Numbered from the stretch's first letter, positions 1 to 12,809 are shown. The stretch is 64,000 nt of DNA from Trichostrongylus colubriformis (GCA_963978905.1 OZ022259.1:10354001-10418000); one strand, 5' to 3'. The notes: generated from the sequence alone by a model not told the origin. Made by a program: numbers and translations.

Positions 1-4
1 TCAG

Positions 5-3000
5 CCAAGTTTCCTGCGCCAAAAATACGTTTCCTCGATCGATGAGGGATTGATGCATGGACAAATCGTTTCGAAGGTAATGTATCGCTGCTTTATATAC
101 CACTCTTGCATCATCTTATAAGACCATCCTTTTCAGGTTGCGACATCGTCAAGGGACGCTCGGATCACTTATAGTATTGTCGAGGGAAATACTGACAGCG
201 CTTTTGAGGTAAAAAATATAATTTAAACTTTGAAAAATTTGAATTGGAATATATGGTGTCAGATCGATGGCGATGGCGTGGTCCGAACTTCACAGGAGCT
301 GGATTTCGAAATAAAAGAACGTTATGACCTTAAAATCATCGCCACAGGAGCCTTTCCTACTCAGCTTCAGACCCATCTGAGGATTGACGGTAAGTTGCTG
401 GTGTTTCCATAGGATTTTCGATTCTATGGGCGATTATTCAATTTATTTTTATTTGTAGTGAATAATATCAATGACAACCCACCTGTTTTCCCGCGACAAC
501 AAAAGAAGAAAGTTCTCGAAAGTGAGTGATTTGGACGAGTTTTCCGGTAATTTCTTCTTTCCTACTAGGATCATGAGTGATATTGCAGCTCTTCCTGTTG
601 GTTCCTACGTGACTACGGTAACGGCCAACGATGCAGATAACCTGGCTGCTTTGGAGTACAGCCTCGATGCGAAGGAGGAGCGGTTTGTTATCGATCGGTG
701 AGTTTGCTATACCCATTTTTCATTTTTTCAAAACTGGATTTCCAAAAACTCTAAAGGTTTTTTTTCAGTTATACTGGAGTGGTACACCTGGCTACTTCCC
801 TGGACTATGAGACTGTGGAGGAGATCAGTGTCGAAGTTAAGGTCGGTTCCTTTCAGTCTAATAAATGTGATCGGTGACTTGTACTCTTGGGTGTGATACG
901 GGAGCCGACACGGCCTCCCGCTCGCGACTACCAATTTTGATACATTGTCGCGTCAAAATGGACGAAAATCTCCCGCCCGTTTTTTTATGGACCCGATTCG
1001 CTACACCGCGCCGGCTTCTCCTGTACCGCTGTCACTGCTGCTGGTTTGAGTGATTTCAACTGGGGATTTCACGGGTTACTTCATCTGGATGCATACCTCA
1101 CTGGGCACGATAACACGGCTGGCTACAGTTTCTTCCAAACGTTTTGCGAGATGAGGTCCCATGCTAACCAAGCTGTTCATCCATCTTCAAGAAATCTGTT
1201 AACTGGTTCCAATCGGGTTCTACGGAGATTTCACTAATGGCCAAATCACCTTTAACGTTTTTGTGCTATATTATTTTTAATTCGTGCTTGTTGTCACCCA
1301 TATATTTATGTTGTATTTGCCTAAAAAGGGCCGCATGCAAACTTTCACGCGAAAAGTGAAAATCCGGCTTCGATACAGCTCCCCAAATTCTCGTCCTGGT
1401 CGGCGTGGTTTCCGGGTAAAAGTTCTGTCCTGTCGTCCACCTCGCTTGACAACGTAGAGTTGGACTGTTTGCGTAGCTTCCCGTTCCTACAACGCGTCTC
1501 CGACCACGGCGGACGACGGGGTGGGCACTTGCTGGGAGGCCCTGCCCAACCGGCCGAGACTTTGTGGCGTTATATCTTAGCCGGATTCACATTTTTTGCT
1601 TGAAACTGTCCACATAGGGCAAATTCTACATGAATATATAAGTGACAGAAATACTCATTTTATGTGGACCTTTAAGATTGCCTATGGTGTTACTCTCACC
1701 ACTTTCTGAATTAAATAAAAAACGCTCAGAGTAAAAAGACTTTTCATAGGTGACAGATGGAAATTACACGGCAACTACGTCATTTCTGGTTGTGGTGATG
1801 GATGTAAACGACAACGCGCCCGAGTTCCAAGAACGTATCGTCGATATTAAGGTGATTTTGATTAACGCTCCTTCGTCTGCTCTTTGAACGATCAAGTGCC
1901 AAACCTCGCTGATCAGTCTTAAAGCCAGCATTAGGGGTAATGTGTTAATGGAGAAATCCCTACACGTACAAGAAGTCACTCACATGGTAGTCTCAAGCTT
2001 AAGAAGGCTACCTGTGGCGAAATCCCGGTGAAAAAGCGCCCTTCCGAGCTGTAGAAGCGCTGCAAAACGCTGCAACCGTCCAACTGTTCCACCTCTTGAT
2101 ACAGCGATCCCGCCTCCCAATGACGTGATTCCCTATTGACTGAGTTGGGAGCGGCCAAGGAGATGCGGCAGGATCGAAGGATTTGCGGCGCACTTTCGAA
2201 GTGTTAGCTTGAAGCTCACTCCAAAAAATCCATGCATTCTTATTTCCGAACGTTCCCTTGTGTATAGTTGGCAACATGCCAATGGAAAACTGGATCAGAC
2301 TACTCCCCCTCTTGACGGACAGGTCGTCCGCGTCAAGAATCAACAGTGGAAAGGGGGTCCTATTTTTCGGGTTTTTGGCCAATTCCATCCGTTGTTTCTT
2401 CACTCTCCTGTTACTAGGCATCTCGACTTTCATATGCACTATTTTTTTTTACTTTTCGTCCGACTTTCCCCTAATGCTGCCTTTAACGCGGTAAGTGCCG
2501 AACAAAACTACCTATACATACGAACCAAGCTCTGTTACATCTCCTAGTCTGTTTTTCTAATATCGGTAAATTTCAGGTCTCCCAATCTACAAACGTTGAT
2601 GAGGTGTTAGCCAAACTGATAGCGTTTGATCGCGATTCTGGAGAAAATGGACGCGTAGCCTACTCGTTGGCTGAATCGTATGGAGTTTTCCAGTTGGATA
2701 GTAATGATGGTAATCAACTTCCAATCTTCAATTATACTGATTTCGATGTTCTCAGGTACTTTTTGCAGGAACCCTAACTTTAATCCAGCCCCTGACAAGG
2801 CAGTCAGAATACCTGCTCACGGTGACCGCAAGCGACCACGGTTCACCGGTGCTATCCTCGACGATTCCAGTAAGGATCACGGTGACGAAGGAGGAAACCC
2901 AACAACGTCCCCAATTTCTCCACTCCACTTATGAGTCAGCTTTTCTTCCTAAGGGAAAGTTACCAGCCTTGAGTAATCATGCTGTTTTCAGTTTCGTGGT

Positions 3001-6000
3001 GTCGGAATCTCTTTCACCGCATATCGTATTCGGAAACGTGTCCGTAGGTCAACTGCCATACTTCTACCGTATCATGGATGCCAAAGCATCCGATGTGTTC
3101 GACATTGATCAGCTGGGTCGTCTGTCACTGAAGGCACCGCTAGATAGAGAAGCGAAAGAGCTCTACACCTTTGCCGTGAGCCTTTTTTACAGTTTGGATA
3201 TTCGAAACATAATGTGGTCCATTTATAGTCTGATGTATCAATACAATGTTGCAGATTGATGTTGGTTCCCAACCCCTGTCCTATCATCAAAATTCCACCG
3301 CGACTATCACGATTCGTGTTTCGGATATCAATGATAACGCTCCACTTTTCGCTCAGTCGGAATGCTCTGTTACCGTTCGGGATGGCATGCGAAGTGGAGA
3401 GGTGCTTCAGAGGTACTTTGATAGTTACTTTTTTGCTAAACATGTCGATCTCTTCTAGAAGGGTGAGGGTCGTTTGGTCGAATTTTCGCTTCGCGGCGTC
3501 GCCGTCGGTACGAGTTGTTTGGAATTCCGCTAAAGATGCAATGGGCTGGTACCTTAGGGACCTTTGAAGATCGCAAGTTGAAAGTTTCGAGAGTTCGCCT
3601 ATCTTTAAAGCTGAACAGTACCAGCCCGTTGCGTCTCGCGCGGAATTCCAAACGGCTCGTACTGACGGCGACGCCGCGAAGCGAAAATTCGACCGATCGA
3701 CCCTCACCCCTTCTAGCAGGGCCTGAGGATAACACCAACAGAACTAGCATAATAACAGCCATAGAAACAACATGCAGAATTCGGCTCATCGCGATGTATA
3801 AACGGTATTAGCGACATTCGGTAGACCGATTGATCGTTTCTACAGTTGAATACCGAAGTGTACCAGCAGACACGCGGACGCATGAATGTAGCAGGGCAAT
3901 CGTCTTCCGTGGACTTCCAGCCTGAGGCTGAGGTTATACAGTGCGATTCTGTGATCCGCAGAATCGCAAGTGCCATTCTGCGCACTCCCACTTGAGCGTG
4001 CTACTTTTCCTCCACACCCTGCCCTCTTACCACTAACGGCCCCAGAATGGTAAAAACCAAAGAAAATAGCACGATCAAGTGAGGGTGAGCATGCGATTGT
4101 GCAATTATGCGATCCTAGGAATCGCAGAATCGCAGATCAATGGGCGCTTGATCTTCAGTCAAACTGCCAGCGGACTGCAAACCGATCGCATGGTGTAACC
4201 CCAGCCTCAAATAAATTGTAGTATTGCGATATTGCTGTGATTGTACACATCATCCTCTATCTTACGCCAGTCACTCAGATTTTCTGCCGCCAACGCTCAT
4301 AGACAGGCATATCGATGGTGAACTGTACTGCTGAAACCCTGCCGGGCACGATAGCTAATCGACGTGAGCATCAGGGAGAACATCCAAATATGAACATGGA
4401 AACCAGGTCAAAAAATGACTGAGAACAAACAATGATGCTTTCATGGTCTAATCCACGCTTTATGAGACATTTGACGTCAAGTAGAGCATTATTTGTGCAA
4501 TTGTAGTGACAATACATCACTGCGATTTATTTCACGCCTCAACTTGTGGTAAACCAATGCAATGCTGCTGCATTTGTAATCCTGTCTCACCCCTCGCCCT
4601 TATTATCCTTACTATGTAGCTCTAGTTTTTCCCTTTCTTAGCTCACTAATACCCAATCAAAGTACCACAAGATCCTGTTATCACTTGCATCAATGATTTT
4701 TCCAGGCTGTTAGCCACCGATGCCGACAGCGGGGACAATGGCCGTATCAATTACCGTATCCTGTCTGGAGACGACTATGGTATTTTCTCTGTGGGATCTG
4801 AGAGCGGCGCGCTGATGTTCAACCAGTGGGACGATGAGCAACTCGCTAGACATACCGATGGGCGATGGACCCTGTACGTGGAAGCGAAGGATTGCGGAGC
4901 TCGTCCAAAGTGGGACAAAATCTTCCGAAAATACTGCTGAATTGTTCAATGGCTTGCTTTTTTTTCAGGGCTGCCCTCCTCGCCGTGAAAGTCTCCATCG
5001 CTTTGCAATCATGGTCCGGTACTGCGCCCTTTTTCGTTGTCCCGTCATACGTGGTTTTGGTCTCAGAGAATACTCCCCCGGAATCCGATGTCTTCACAGC
5101 TCGGGCTACGAATCGTTTCGGTATTCCGATGAGAAACGTTCGTTATCAACTCAAGGATAACGACGAGGTAATAATTGCCTTTGCATTAAAACATTCGAGA
5201 AAGCGTTTTATTCAAAATTGGGAGCGCACAATCTGGGTGTGTGCACATATGGCAAAAAATCGCTTCGCGGCGTCGCGCTCGCGGCGCCACAGTACGAGTC
5301 GTTTGGAATTCCGCTCAAGACGCAGTGGGCTGATACTGTGGAAGATCTTCAAAAATTGCAGTTTGGAAGCTTTGGTAAGTCCGCCTATGTTGTTATTGCT
5401 GCTGTTTCAACAGATAAAGCTGCAAACGACTTGCACTCGCCGCGGGCGGCCACGCGATTTTTTGTCATAAGTGTACACCCCACTAATCTCATGTGTTCTC
5501 AGAAGTGATCAGCGCTTCATATCGTAGGTCGAAGTACAACCCAGAGCTGGGATCCCAGTTCGGCTATTCGAAAACTGTGGAACTGAACTAATTGGGTAAA
5601 ATCAAAATTCTCCATCTAGCCTGCGGTGCACTGTGGCCGTCAGCAGAGCGTATCTTGATGGTTCTCCTTCCAAGGTTGTATCACTTCAATACGAGACTAT
5701 GCCTTCGTCATCTTAGTGTGGAAAATCAAACTCTTTGCTCTTCCCCTCTCCCCTCCCCCCTCCCCAGACCAGTCCCGTGGGAAGTCTGCCATTGTACCCC
5801 ATGTTCCTAGAAATAGCAGCTAGTTCGTACAGCGAAGTGGGAGTGGATAGTGTAAAGCTCGCAAACTTTTTATAAATTACTAAAAAAATTATTTCTACTC
5901 AACAGTGCATTGCTCTCTTGGGTTCTTCTCTCCAACTGCTTACCTCAGCACAAAATTTCCAAGCTCCCTCGACTCTATCATGATAAAGACAGTGGTAGGG

Positions 6001-9000
6001 GTAGTGTGAGTAATGAGCACTCCAAATGATCCATCCAAAAGGAAGCCATGTGTTACGAAATGATATATGACGGAAATTACGTGACGGAAATTTCTGTGAA
6101 AGAGAGCCTCCTGGCTTTGTAGGAGCCATCTGCCACCTGTTTTACCATGGCCCACCCCTCATTAACGTGGCCCCCCCCCCTTCCAGATCAATGTGTCAAA
6201 GGGATCTTATTTTGCGGATTTTTGAGCGTTCGAATCCGTTTTTTCGCTTTCGCACCCCAAGTATCTCGTGCTTGAACCCGACCTACACCTACCACTACTT
6301 CTAATGAACACAGCCACGACAAGCCTTGGCTGTGATTGAGCCTAGATCCTGTACTTCGAGCATTCGCCGGCTAACATTTAGTCCTGTAACTAATACGGTA
6401 GCTGTATACGTCACTAATTCCTTTTGTTCAGACTTTTTCGATCCAACCCACGAATGGATCGATCACACTGAGGCGCGAATTGGATTTTGAAACCAGAGCC
6501 TCCTACAAGATGTCTTTGTCGGCTTCCGATGGAAATGTACGTTCTGAATTTGAGTTGGCTAAGTTTCACAAGAAGATGCTCAAATAAACAATGTTCAGGG
6601 AAGATCCGCTGTTGTTTCGCTCGAATTCGTCGTCAGACCCGTCGATGAGTTCCCTCCAGTGTTCACTCATTCGAGTTATACATTCCAGGTAAGGTATATA
6701 AACTCATGGCAAGTTGTGCTCGCATACCTGTGTGGCAGAGGAAGTGTCGATGCAGTATTGCACCAAGCCATCTACGGCTTCGATTTCTCAATAATACCGC
6801 CGTGAAACGCCGCGCGTGTCGTTTTTGGATCCCCTTTGCGATCTCGCATTGGCCTCTACTGTTGCGCTCCTGCTAGCGCCACTGGATGCACGATGGAGCG
6901 TAAAGGAATCGACCACGGAAAAATGAGATCTTTCTATTACCTATATATTTATGTTGTATTCGCCTTATGTGCGTGCATGCAATGTTTCACCGAAAATTCT
7001 GAATCCGGCTAACATACAGCACCGAAAATTCCTGGTCGGGTGGGCGGGGCCTCCGAGTGAGTGCCCGCCCGTCGTCCGCCGTGGTCGGGGAAGGATTGTG
7101 GGAACAGGAAGTTACGTAAATAGTCGTATTCTCCGCTCCCAACCGCGGCGGACGACGGGACGGGGCTTTCACCCGGAGACTCCGCCCACCCGGCCGGGAA
7201 TTCGGGGAGCTCTATCTTGGCCCAATTCTCACACTTTGGCGTTGAACTTTGCATGCGGCCCTTTTTAGACAAATACAACATAAATATATGGGTAACGAAG
7301 AAACTCATTTTTTCGTGGACGATTCCTTTGAGATCTATCCCTTCAACGGGTTTTCAATATCGATTTTTCTAAGGTACCTCTTGATGCCAGTGTTGGCACC
7401 AGCATTGGTAACGTGCTGGCAGTTGATGCCGACGGAGGTGTTCATGGTGTTCCCGAATACCGTATAGAGCCACCCAGTGACTTGGTGACGATAGATAAAG
7501 CATCAGGACTGGTAAGTGCCATCAGCATTAGGTATCTTTTTCGAAGCTGATTGCCATTTTTCAGGTAACCCTTCGATCCACACCGCATCGTCGTCGTAAT
7601 CATACTGTGGAGCAGATAACCGTGATTGCGGCCAGTAGTCACATACAGCAGACGAAGGCTATCGTTTACCTTGAGGTGAGTCGTACGGTAGTGAACAAAT
7701 CTACCAACTCTTTCATTTGAAGCACATGATCCAATAATTTTCTTGTTTTAAGATTGGTGAATTCCCAATTCGGTCAGCAAACTCGCCCATTTCTTCCAAC
7801 ATTTTCAAAATCGGGGCCGTCGCCACTGCAGCACTATTCGTGCTGTTGATCTGTCTACTCGGTTGCTGCCTATTTGGCTATCGGTCCTCGAAGCCGAAGG
7901 AGATCGATAGCCCTCGAAAACAGGTTTGTCTTGCTCACATCGCCCTTTCCTCCTGTACCTGTCACGGAAGAACGTCGGGCTTTGCTTGTGTTGTGACTTC
8001 GTTGGTTCAGGGTCAAGCCTAACGTCGAGAGAGATTTTTGGAAATACTATCCCTTCCCAGGTGGACCAGGGTATAGCATTGGGCGCATGGGGCGATTTCG
8101 GGAAGATCGTTCTTTGGAATATTTCTCAAAGATTCCTTGACGATCACCCCTTTTTGAGTAATTTTTTGATCAATCGATGAGGCGGATCGATTCTACAATA
8201 AGGTCATAAGTGGAAAATCACACTTAGTTCTAGGTAGCAATGTTGTGATTATGGACTGATTTTTCAAAGGGTAAGTTGAATTTGGTAAAAAAATAGCATC
8301 GTAACAGACGAAGGAAGGTGGAAGGCGGCTCGTATATTTCTAAAAAATTTCCTTGACACTAGGTATCTCTGGAAGCGAAAAAAAGCTTCAAAGGTCAAGG
8401 ATCATTCAAAGAGAGTGGTCACTTAGGAATCCCCGAAGAATTGAAAATTTATTGGGTTTATTTGTGGGAAATCACAGGGTGCGTCAAAATTACGTGCGCG
8501 GGATTGCGGTGCTTATTTTTCAGATTATTTGCAGCGGTGACGGAACAAATGCCTATCAAGCTTTTGCTTTGGTACCATTCCATCTTCATTCAAACTCACA
8601 GTCCTCTGAGCTTGTTTCTCACGTGACTGGTTCTTATGTCCTCCGATCAGCGATCATCCAGTTGCGCAAGCTTGGAAGGTGTGCAAAAATGTGCTTCAAC
8701 GCTGTCAGTGAACAAAAGGACTGTGCAAGCGATCATCAAAGGATTCTCGGAGCTGGGAACTCTGGAAGATCGTTGAGTAACACCGGTGAAGGTTATTTCC
8801 ACAAAAAATGTGAAAAGAATTGGAGACATGATGCGACGGAATCCGAAAAGATCTCTTAGGAACATTGCCAGAAATCGGAAATAAGCCACACTTCAGCGCG
8901 CCGAATCGCCAAAGAGGAACTAAGACTCAAACCTTATTGCTACCAACGGCCCATCTTCTCACTGCTGCCTTGATGAAGAATCGGGTCCCAGTGTGCAAGA

Positions 9001-12000
9001 TTCTCCTGGAACGATGATCACGTCGGGTCGCCACTGAGACTTGTTTTCTCCGATGAGAAGCTTTTTACGGTGGAGTCGATCTTCAACTGGCAAAATGGTC
9101 CTGTGCTTTACACATTCCTCGAAGAGCTAACGACAAAGGAGGACACAAGAGTGTTGTGGTTATCCAAAGAGAATTATGGTTTGAGCCACCATCACTGTGG
9201 AGCCAAGTCACCACTCGTTTTTTTTTTCGGAGAAGATACCATAATCAACAAAGAAGCTCACATGGAGACCGTACTGAAAAACATCTTGGAGCCGTGAACA
9301 AGGTGCCATTTCGGATTTGGCCCATTTGTGTTTCAGCAGGATTCGGCACCAGCCCCTATATCAAAGGTGACACAGCAGTGGTGTCAAGACAACCTCTCAA
9401 GCTACGTCAGTGCTCAGGATTGGCCATCGAATAATCACTATCGTGATCCGATGAACTATTCTGTATGGTCCTACTTGGAGAGCAAGGCCTGCACGAAGCA
9501 ACACCACATGATCGAAGTCCTGAAGAAAGACCTACTAAAATCTTGGGATGAAACTCCCCGGTGTACTTGCACGCCACCATGGAAGTTTTTCCATCTCCTC
9601 TTAGGGCTTGCATCCTTGTCAAATGAGGACATTTTGAGTTCTCATCATACATTTTGTAGCTGAATGCCATTTATAAACTGTTGTAAAGTAATCAGACCGC
9701 AACTTTTGTTCACCCTTTTTTGCAACGATGGATATCTGCGTACACAATTTTGGCGCACTCTGTACAAGATGAACTCGATGTTACCGGGCCTGATCGAACG
9801 ACTTTGACGTAATTACTGTCTCTCAGATGCTCAGAACGATTGTGTAATCGTGGTAGTTTCCCAGTGGTCATCTGCTTCACCTTATTACACGAGAGGTTCG
9901 GAACTCTTCTCGTTATATGCTCACATATCATCAGCTAACAGACCGATAATCTAATCCTCGTTAAAAAGTTTAACTATACTCAGGATATTATTTTTGTTGT
10001 TCAGATCTATTCGATCGGCAGGGAAAAACGAGAGCAACAAGCGGAAGACAGTGCAGTTATTCGTCGGCTGGCGTCTTCACCAAAACAGCCACTGCCAAGT
10101 AACGTGTCGCAGAAGGTTCGTGATTTTAGTCCCACTAATTCTTACACCCCACATTCAACCAACTCTGCGCTCCACTCTGATCTGCTCTGCGTAATCAGCA
10201 TCGCCATCCTAAATTGCTGTTTTATGTTTGGTTTTATAATACACCATTAGATTATTTAGACATCGTCAATGACGTCCTCAGCCTCTTCCACCTCTGCAGT
10301 TCGGAATTCACTGCTGTCTCATCGAGAAGCCGCATCAACTCGCTCACAGCCTGATTCAGGAATCGATCAGGATACGGTATCGGTAAATAGCTCTGTCACC
10401 GAATATCTCATCTCAATCGGTGTGAATCCGAACCCAATCCAATCGCGTTCACGGTACGTTTTCATTTTTCAATCTTCGGTTCATGGGTGAAATTTTTCAT
10501 AGGATTCAGTACTAATTAAAAGCCGCTAATGACATTTTATGCCTACATTGTCAGCTGTGCACGCTAATCGTTACGGTATATACGCGAACTGTCTCGAAAT
10601 GCCTGCGGACGAGTTTCCTTTGCAACTTTTGAACGCATCCCTTGCCGTACTAGTAAGAGTACAGCAGGATTCGAGGGAGGGAGGAATATTCTCTACATGA
10701 GTCTAGCCTATTTCAATAAGATGCACATTTTTTGGATGAAATTCTGAAAGCTGTGTGAGATTTTGCATGGACAGCGTTCCTTGTTCCACAGCAAAGTTTC
10801 GAATCTCAAAAGCTGTACTTTACGATTCAAATTTAGATGTTCTATAATGAGAGTGTAGAGACTTTCAAAACGTTTAATTTTCAGGTTCCGGCGACCTGAT
10901 ACTATTGATTCGGCTTTAAATGAATATATCTACGCACGGGTAGAAGACGTACTTCCTCCAGGACCGGTCAATTTATCCGAAAATGTTGAACAGCTCGATG
11001 ATCTCTATCATGTGAGTCAGCTCAATCAACTTGGCTTTCCTACAGGTAGTAGTCTAAAGACACAAGCTAGGTGAACCATCGCACTGGTGCCCGAGAATTC
11101 ATCAAGGGCTGCTCACCTTGGTTATTTTTTGGAATTATGTTAAATCTCGGTTCGACCGGTATGGTTGCAAAACAATGAATTTCCACTATGCTAACAACTA
11201 AGAGACATCTTTTATGTAGGAGTTTTTTGCGACTAAGCACACTCACATCTAACTGATTATAGCCCATTTTGGAGCTCTAGATAGGGCGTGGCCTGAGTGG
11301 CGAGAGGGAGAGTGCGTGGCGATAGTGAGAGTGTGTGGCGGGGTGAGAGAAATTGTTCTACTCTCGCCCAAGTCTTTAGGCCACGCCCTATCAGGCACTC
11401 CGAAATGGACTGTAATTACAGTTTCAGCATTGTCTTGTCCCGAAGCCTCATGTTGATCTGAATATGTACTGAACAATGTGAGACTTGCAAGATTTATTCC
11501 AAAAGATTCAAAAACACTTTCACAAAAAATGATTGCAAAAGAACGTTGCAAAAGTATTTTGAACTTTTATTGGCAAGCTTTCGGCGCTTAGCGCCTTTCT
11601 CAAGCCTGAAATGGTACAAATTAAAACCTATCGAGAGACTCTATTTCAGAGTCGCTCTGGTTTATTTGTACTAAACCGACTTACTGCTGCTACCGGGTTA
11701 CTATCCTTACCCTTGGTGGGGTCCTTGGTAGTGGAGAAGAATTGGTCGACCCACCCTGACCTAACCCTTAAATAGCGTAGACGTGCTGTGACTGTGATAG
11801 TGTTTGGTATCACATTCATTCCACAGTGCATAACACTGTAGTCATGTGATTAGTTCAAGAGAGTCACGCAGTTCGTCTCTGCCATTTATTTTCGGGGATA
11901 ACCTTCTAATTTCCAGTGCCTCAAGGATTTTTCTTTCCACCGTATTTTCGATGGAGCGGTGCAGTACTCTAACGATAAGGTTAGGGGGCGCCTCGTAGGC

Positions 12001-12594
12001 ATGTTTTTGTGTTCTATGTTTGGAGAAACTATTATTTAAATATGATGTAGGGTTATGTAAGGCCCTGCGATGTTCGTCCAGCCGTTTGAAGAGGGGCCTT
12101 TTTGTTTCTCCCACGTATTTTTGCCCACATCCCTGACATACTATCAGTGTAATTACAGTGTATAAAGAAAAAACAATGTTTATTACATAATAACAATATG
12201 AAAAATTTTTTTTGAAAAATTGTTTAGATATGGGATGTATGAATTGGTGGGACTAAAATATTCAATTTATTCTAGAGACGCGAGATAGCACAAAAATAGG
12301 GAAAATAGACCGCAATTGACCGAACCTTGTGGGATAAGTGTGATGACGTTATGGTTCAGTGTGACAGTAAACAAAAACATAAATAAGAAGAGTGATTGCT
12401 GTTAGAGGGTGAACAACAGGAAGGAGATCAGACAGTATACATGTACCATTGGAAAATTGACACCGTTCCAGTTCTCTCATGCACGATTGTCAGCGCCAAC
12501 GTTTCAACCGCTGACCGAGATTTTCGACGAATTGGAAGAGATCCAGCGAGAACAACAAGGAAAACATCGAGAATATGTTCAAGTAGAAATTTAG
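5..12594 (+). CDS. Dachsous-like cadherin, 3' part of gene (22 exons)
   Basis: Single-pass adhesion receptor; the 5' end lies outside the window. Exons: 5-76, 137-208, 263-389, 459-521, 569-697, 769-841, 1750-1851, 2577-2709, 2769-2934, 2992-3175, 3255-3412, 4706-4909, 4969-5167, 6432-6536, 6599-6688, 7374-7511, 7565-7675, 7753-7923, 10005-10115, 10260-10453, 10885-11011, 12406-12594. They encode seven cadherin repeats. Calcium-site motifs NINDNPPVF, DVNDNAPEF and SDINDNAPLF close repeats 1, 2 and 4, with degenerate forms in repeats 3 (QQRPQF) and 6 (VDEFPPVF). Repeats lead directly into one membrane helix with no EGF or laminin-G domain, which fits Dachsous/CDH-1 rather than Fat or Flamingo. 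Intron 2935-2991 is a multiple of three and could be retained. The 521/569 junction does not keep phase. Family call high, Dachsous subtype inferred. Confidence 0.85.
1250..1675. repeat. Foldback MITE, family A copy 1
   Basis: An inverted-repeat element in a cadherin intron. The left arm has ACCCATATATTTATGTTGTA followed by CCGCATGCAAACTTTCACG. The right arm carries the reverse pattern, ending CATGAATATATAAGTGAC. Related copies lie at 6901-7330, 63412-63842 and 63838-64000. Confidence 0.75.
1919..2486. mobile_element. TTAA-flanked TIR element, family B copy 1
   Basis: A 568-bp element in a cadherin intron. It starts TTAAAGCCAGCATTAGGGG and ends CCCCTAATGCTGCCTTTAA, so short terminal inverted repeats sit inside TTAA on both sides, the piggyBac-type target site. 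It has no credible transposase. Copies: 20033-20570, 31735-33668 (interrupted), 52820-53176, and a fragment near 39660-39930. Confidence 0.75.
3459..3712. repeat. Hairpin element, family C copy 1
   Basis: A near-perfect palindrome in a cadherin intron. The left arm contains GGTCGAATTTTCGCTTCGCG and the right arm GCGAAGCGAAAATTCGACC. The inner arms share TTTGGAATTCCGC / GCGGAATTCCAAA. Half copies or full copies occur at about 5250-5350, 31640-31690, 36986-37231 and 43208-43994. Confidence 0.75.
6901..7330. repeat. Foldback MITE, family A copy 2
   Basis: A palindromic element in a cadherin intron. Terminal AAAGGAATCGACCACGG pairs with CGTGGACGATTCCTTT. The subterminal CCTATATATTTATGTTGTAT pairs with ATACAACATAAATATATGG. 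It carries no open reading frame of its own. Confidence 0.75.
7753..7923 (+). CDS. Cadherin exon with the transmembrane segment
   Basis: This 57-codon exon begins in the membrane-proximal ectodomain and contains the hydrophobic stretch IGAVATAALFVLLICLLGCC, followed by FGYRSSKPKEID, a basic stop-transfer sequence. It is flanked by TTTTAAG and GTTTGT splice signals and keeps phase 0 on both sides. The next exon, 10005-10115, starts the charged cytoplasmic tail after a 2.1 kb intron that houses a mariner relic. Confidence 0.85.
8475..9716 (+). mobile_element. Full-length but dead mariner (DD37D-type) in a cadherin intron
   Basis: Imperfect termini CAGGGTGCGTCAAAATTACG and, reversed, GGGTGAACAAAAGTTGCGG bound about 1.24 kb. 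A broken transposase reads on +: a helix-turn-helix (SVNKRTVQAIIKGFSELGTL near 8705), then FSDEKLFTVES near 9045 (first Asp), then FQQDSAPA near 9330 (second Asp). The third catalytic Asp, 38 residues later, is Asn in PMNYSVW. Several stops and frameshifts interrupt the frame. It is an inactive relic lying in the intron between the membrane exon and the tail. Confidence 0.8.
10260..11011 (+). CDS. Cadherin cytoplasmic tail exons
   Basis: Two exons, 10260-10453 and 10885-11011, join with a split Arg codon. The first is Ser/Thr-rich and then contains PDSGIDQDTVSVNSSVTEYL. The second contains NEYIYARVEDVLPPGPVNL. These short blocks look like conserved docking motifs in an otherwise low-complexity tail. 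I infer, but cannot show, that they correspond to conserved Dachsous tail motifs. Confidence 0.7.
11260..11415. repeat. TA-target MITE, family D copy 1
   Basis: A short palindromic element. The arms GATAGGGCGTGGCCT and AGGCCACGCCCTATC are followed outward by CCGAAATGGACTGTA. Better preserved copies at 13544-13677 and 40962-41086 show TA on both sides. Confidence 0.75.
11530..12175 (-). mobile_element. 3' end of a GIY-YIG-bearing retroelement, antisense in the cadherin gene
   Basis: On the - strand the frame from about 12160 to 11845 reads ITLIVCQGCGQKYVGETKRP, then LFKRLDEHRRAL, FSKHRTQKH and ILEALEIRRLSPKIN. Spacing of the GxxYVGET, R..EH, H and E residues matches GIY-YIG endonuclease domains at the C-terminus of Penelope-like or similar nematode reverse-transcriptase elements. 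Downstream, near 11600-11570, is GAGAAAGGCGCTAAGCGCCG, a short hairpin followed by AATAAA, resembling a retroelement 3' end. No reverse transcriptase remains, so this is a 5'-truncated copy. Confidence 0.7.
12406..12594 (+). CDS. Cadherin C-terminal exon
   Basis: The open frame ends at TAG 12592-12594 with the C-terminus EYVQVEI. It contains SAPTFQPLTEIFDELEEIQR, an acidic amphipathic block. The acceptor CTGTTAG at 12399-12405 keeps phase 0 with the donor at 11012. A second possible acceptor (CAG before 12436) would shorten the exon by ten codons. The preceding 1.4 kb intron contains a MITE and an antisense retroelement. A hydrophilic tail ending in EYV..EI fits the end of a cadherin cytoplasmic domain. 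Confidence 0.6.
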   Translation, partial: RVNNRKEIRQYTCTIGKLTPFQFSHARLSAPTFQPLTEIFDELEEIQREQQGKHREYVQVEI

Positions 12595-12809
12595 CTGATT
12601 TTCGAATATCGTATTCGACAACTGGAATGCCATTTCTATCGTCATGTAATCCAAATGTTCTGTTTCTCTGTAGAACTATTATTTGACTCGTGAGCTTCTT
12701 TCAGATTTCTTTCAAGTATTGCGTATTTTGTCATGTACATATGATGACTTGCTCTCCAATCCGAACTGGTGCTCAATTCTGTGGTGTGTTTATGATTATT
12801 TGAAATGAT

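Noticed and set aside
2008..2547. Frames of 110-143 codons on both strands
   Set aside because: They fall entirely inside the family B element and are disrupted in its other copies.
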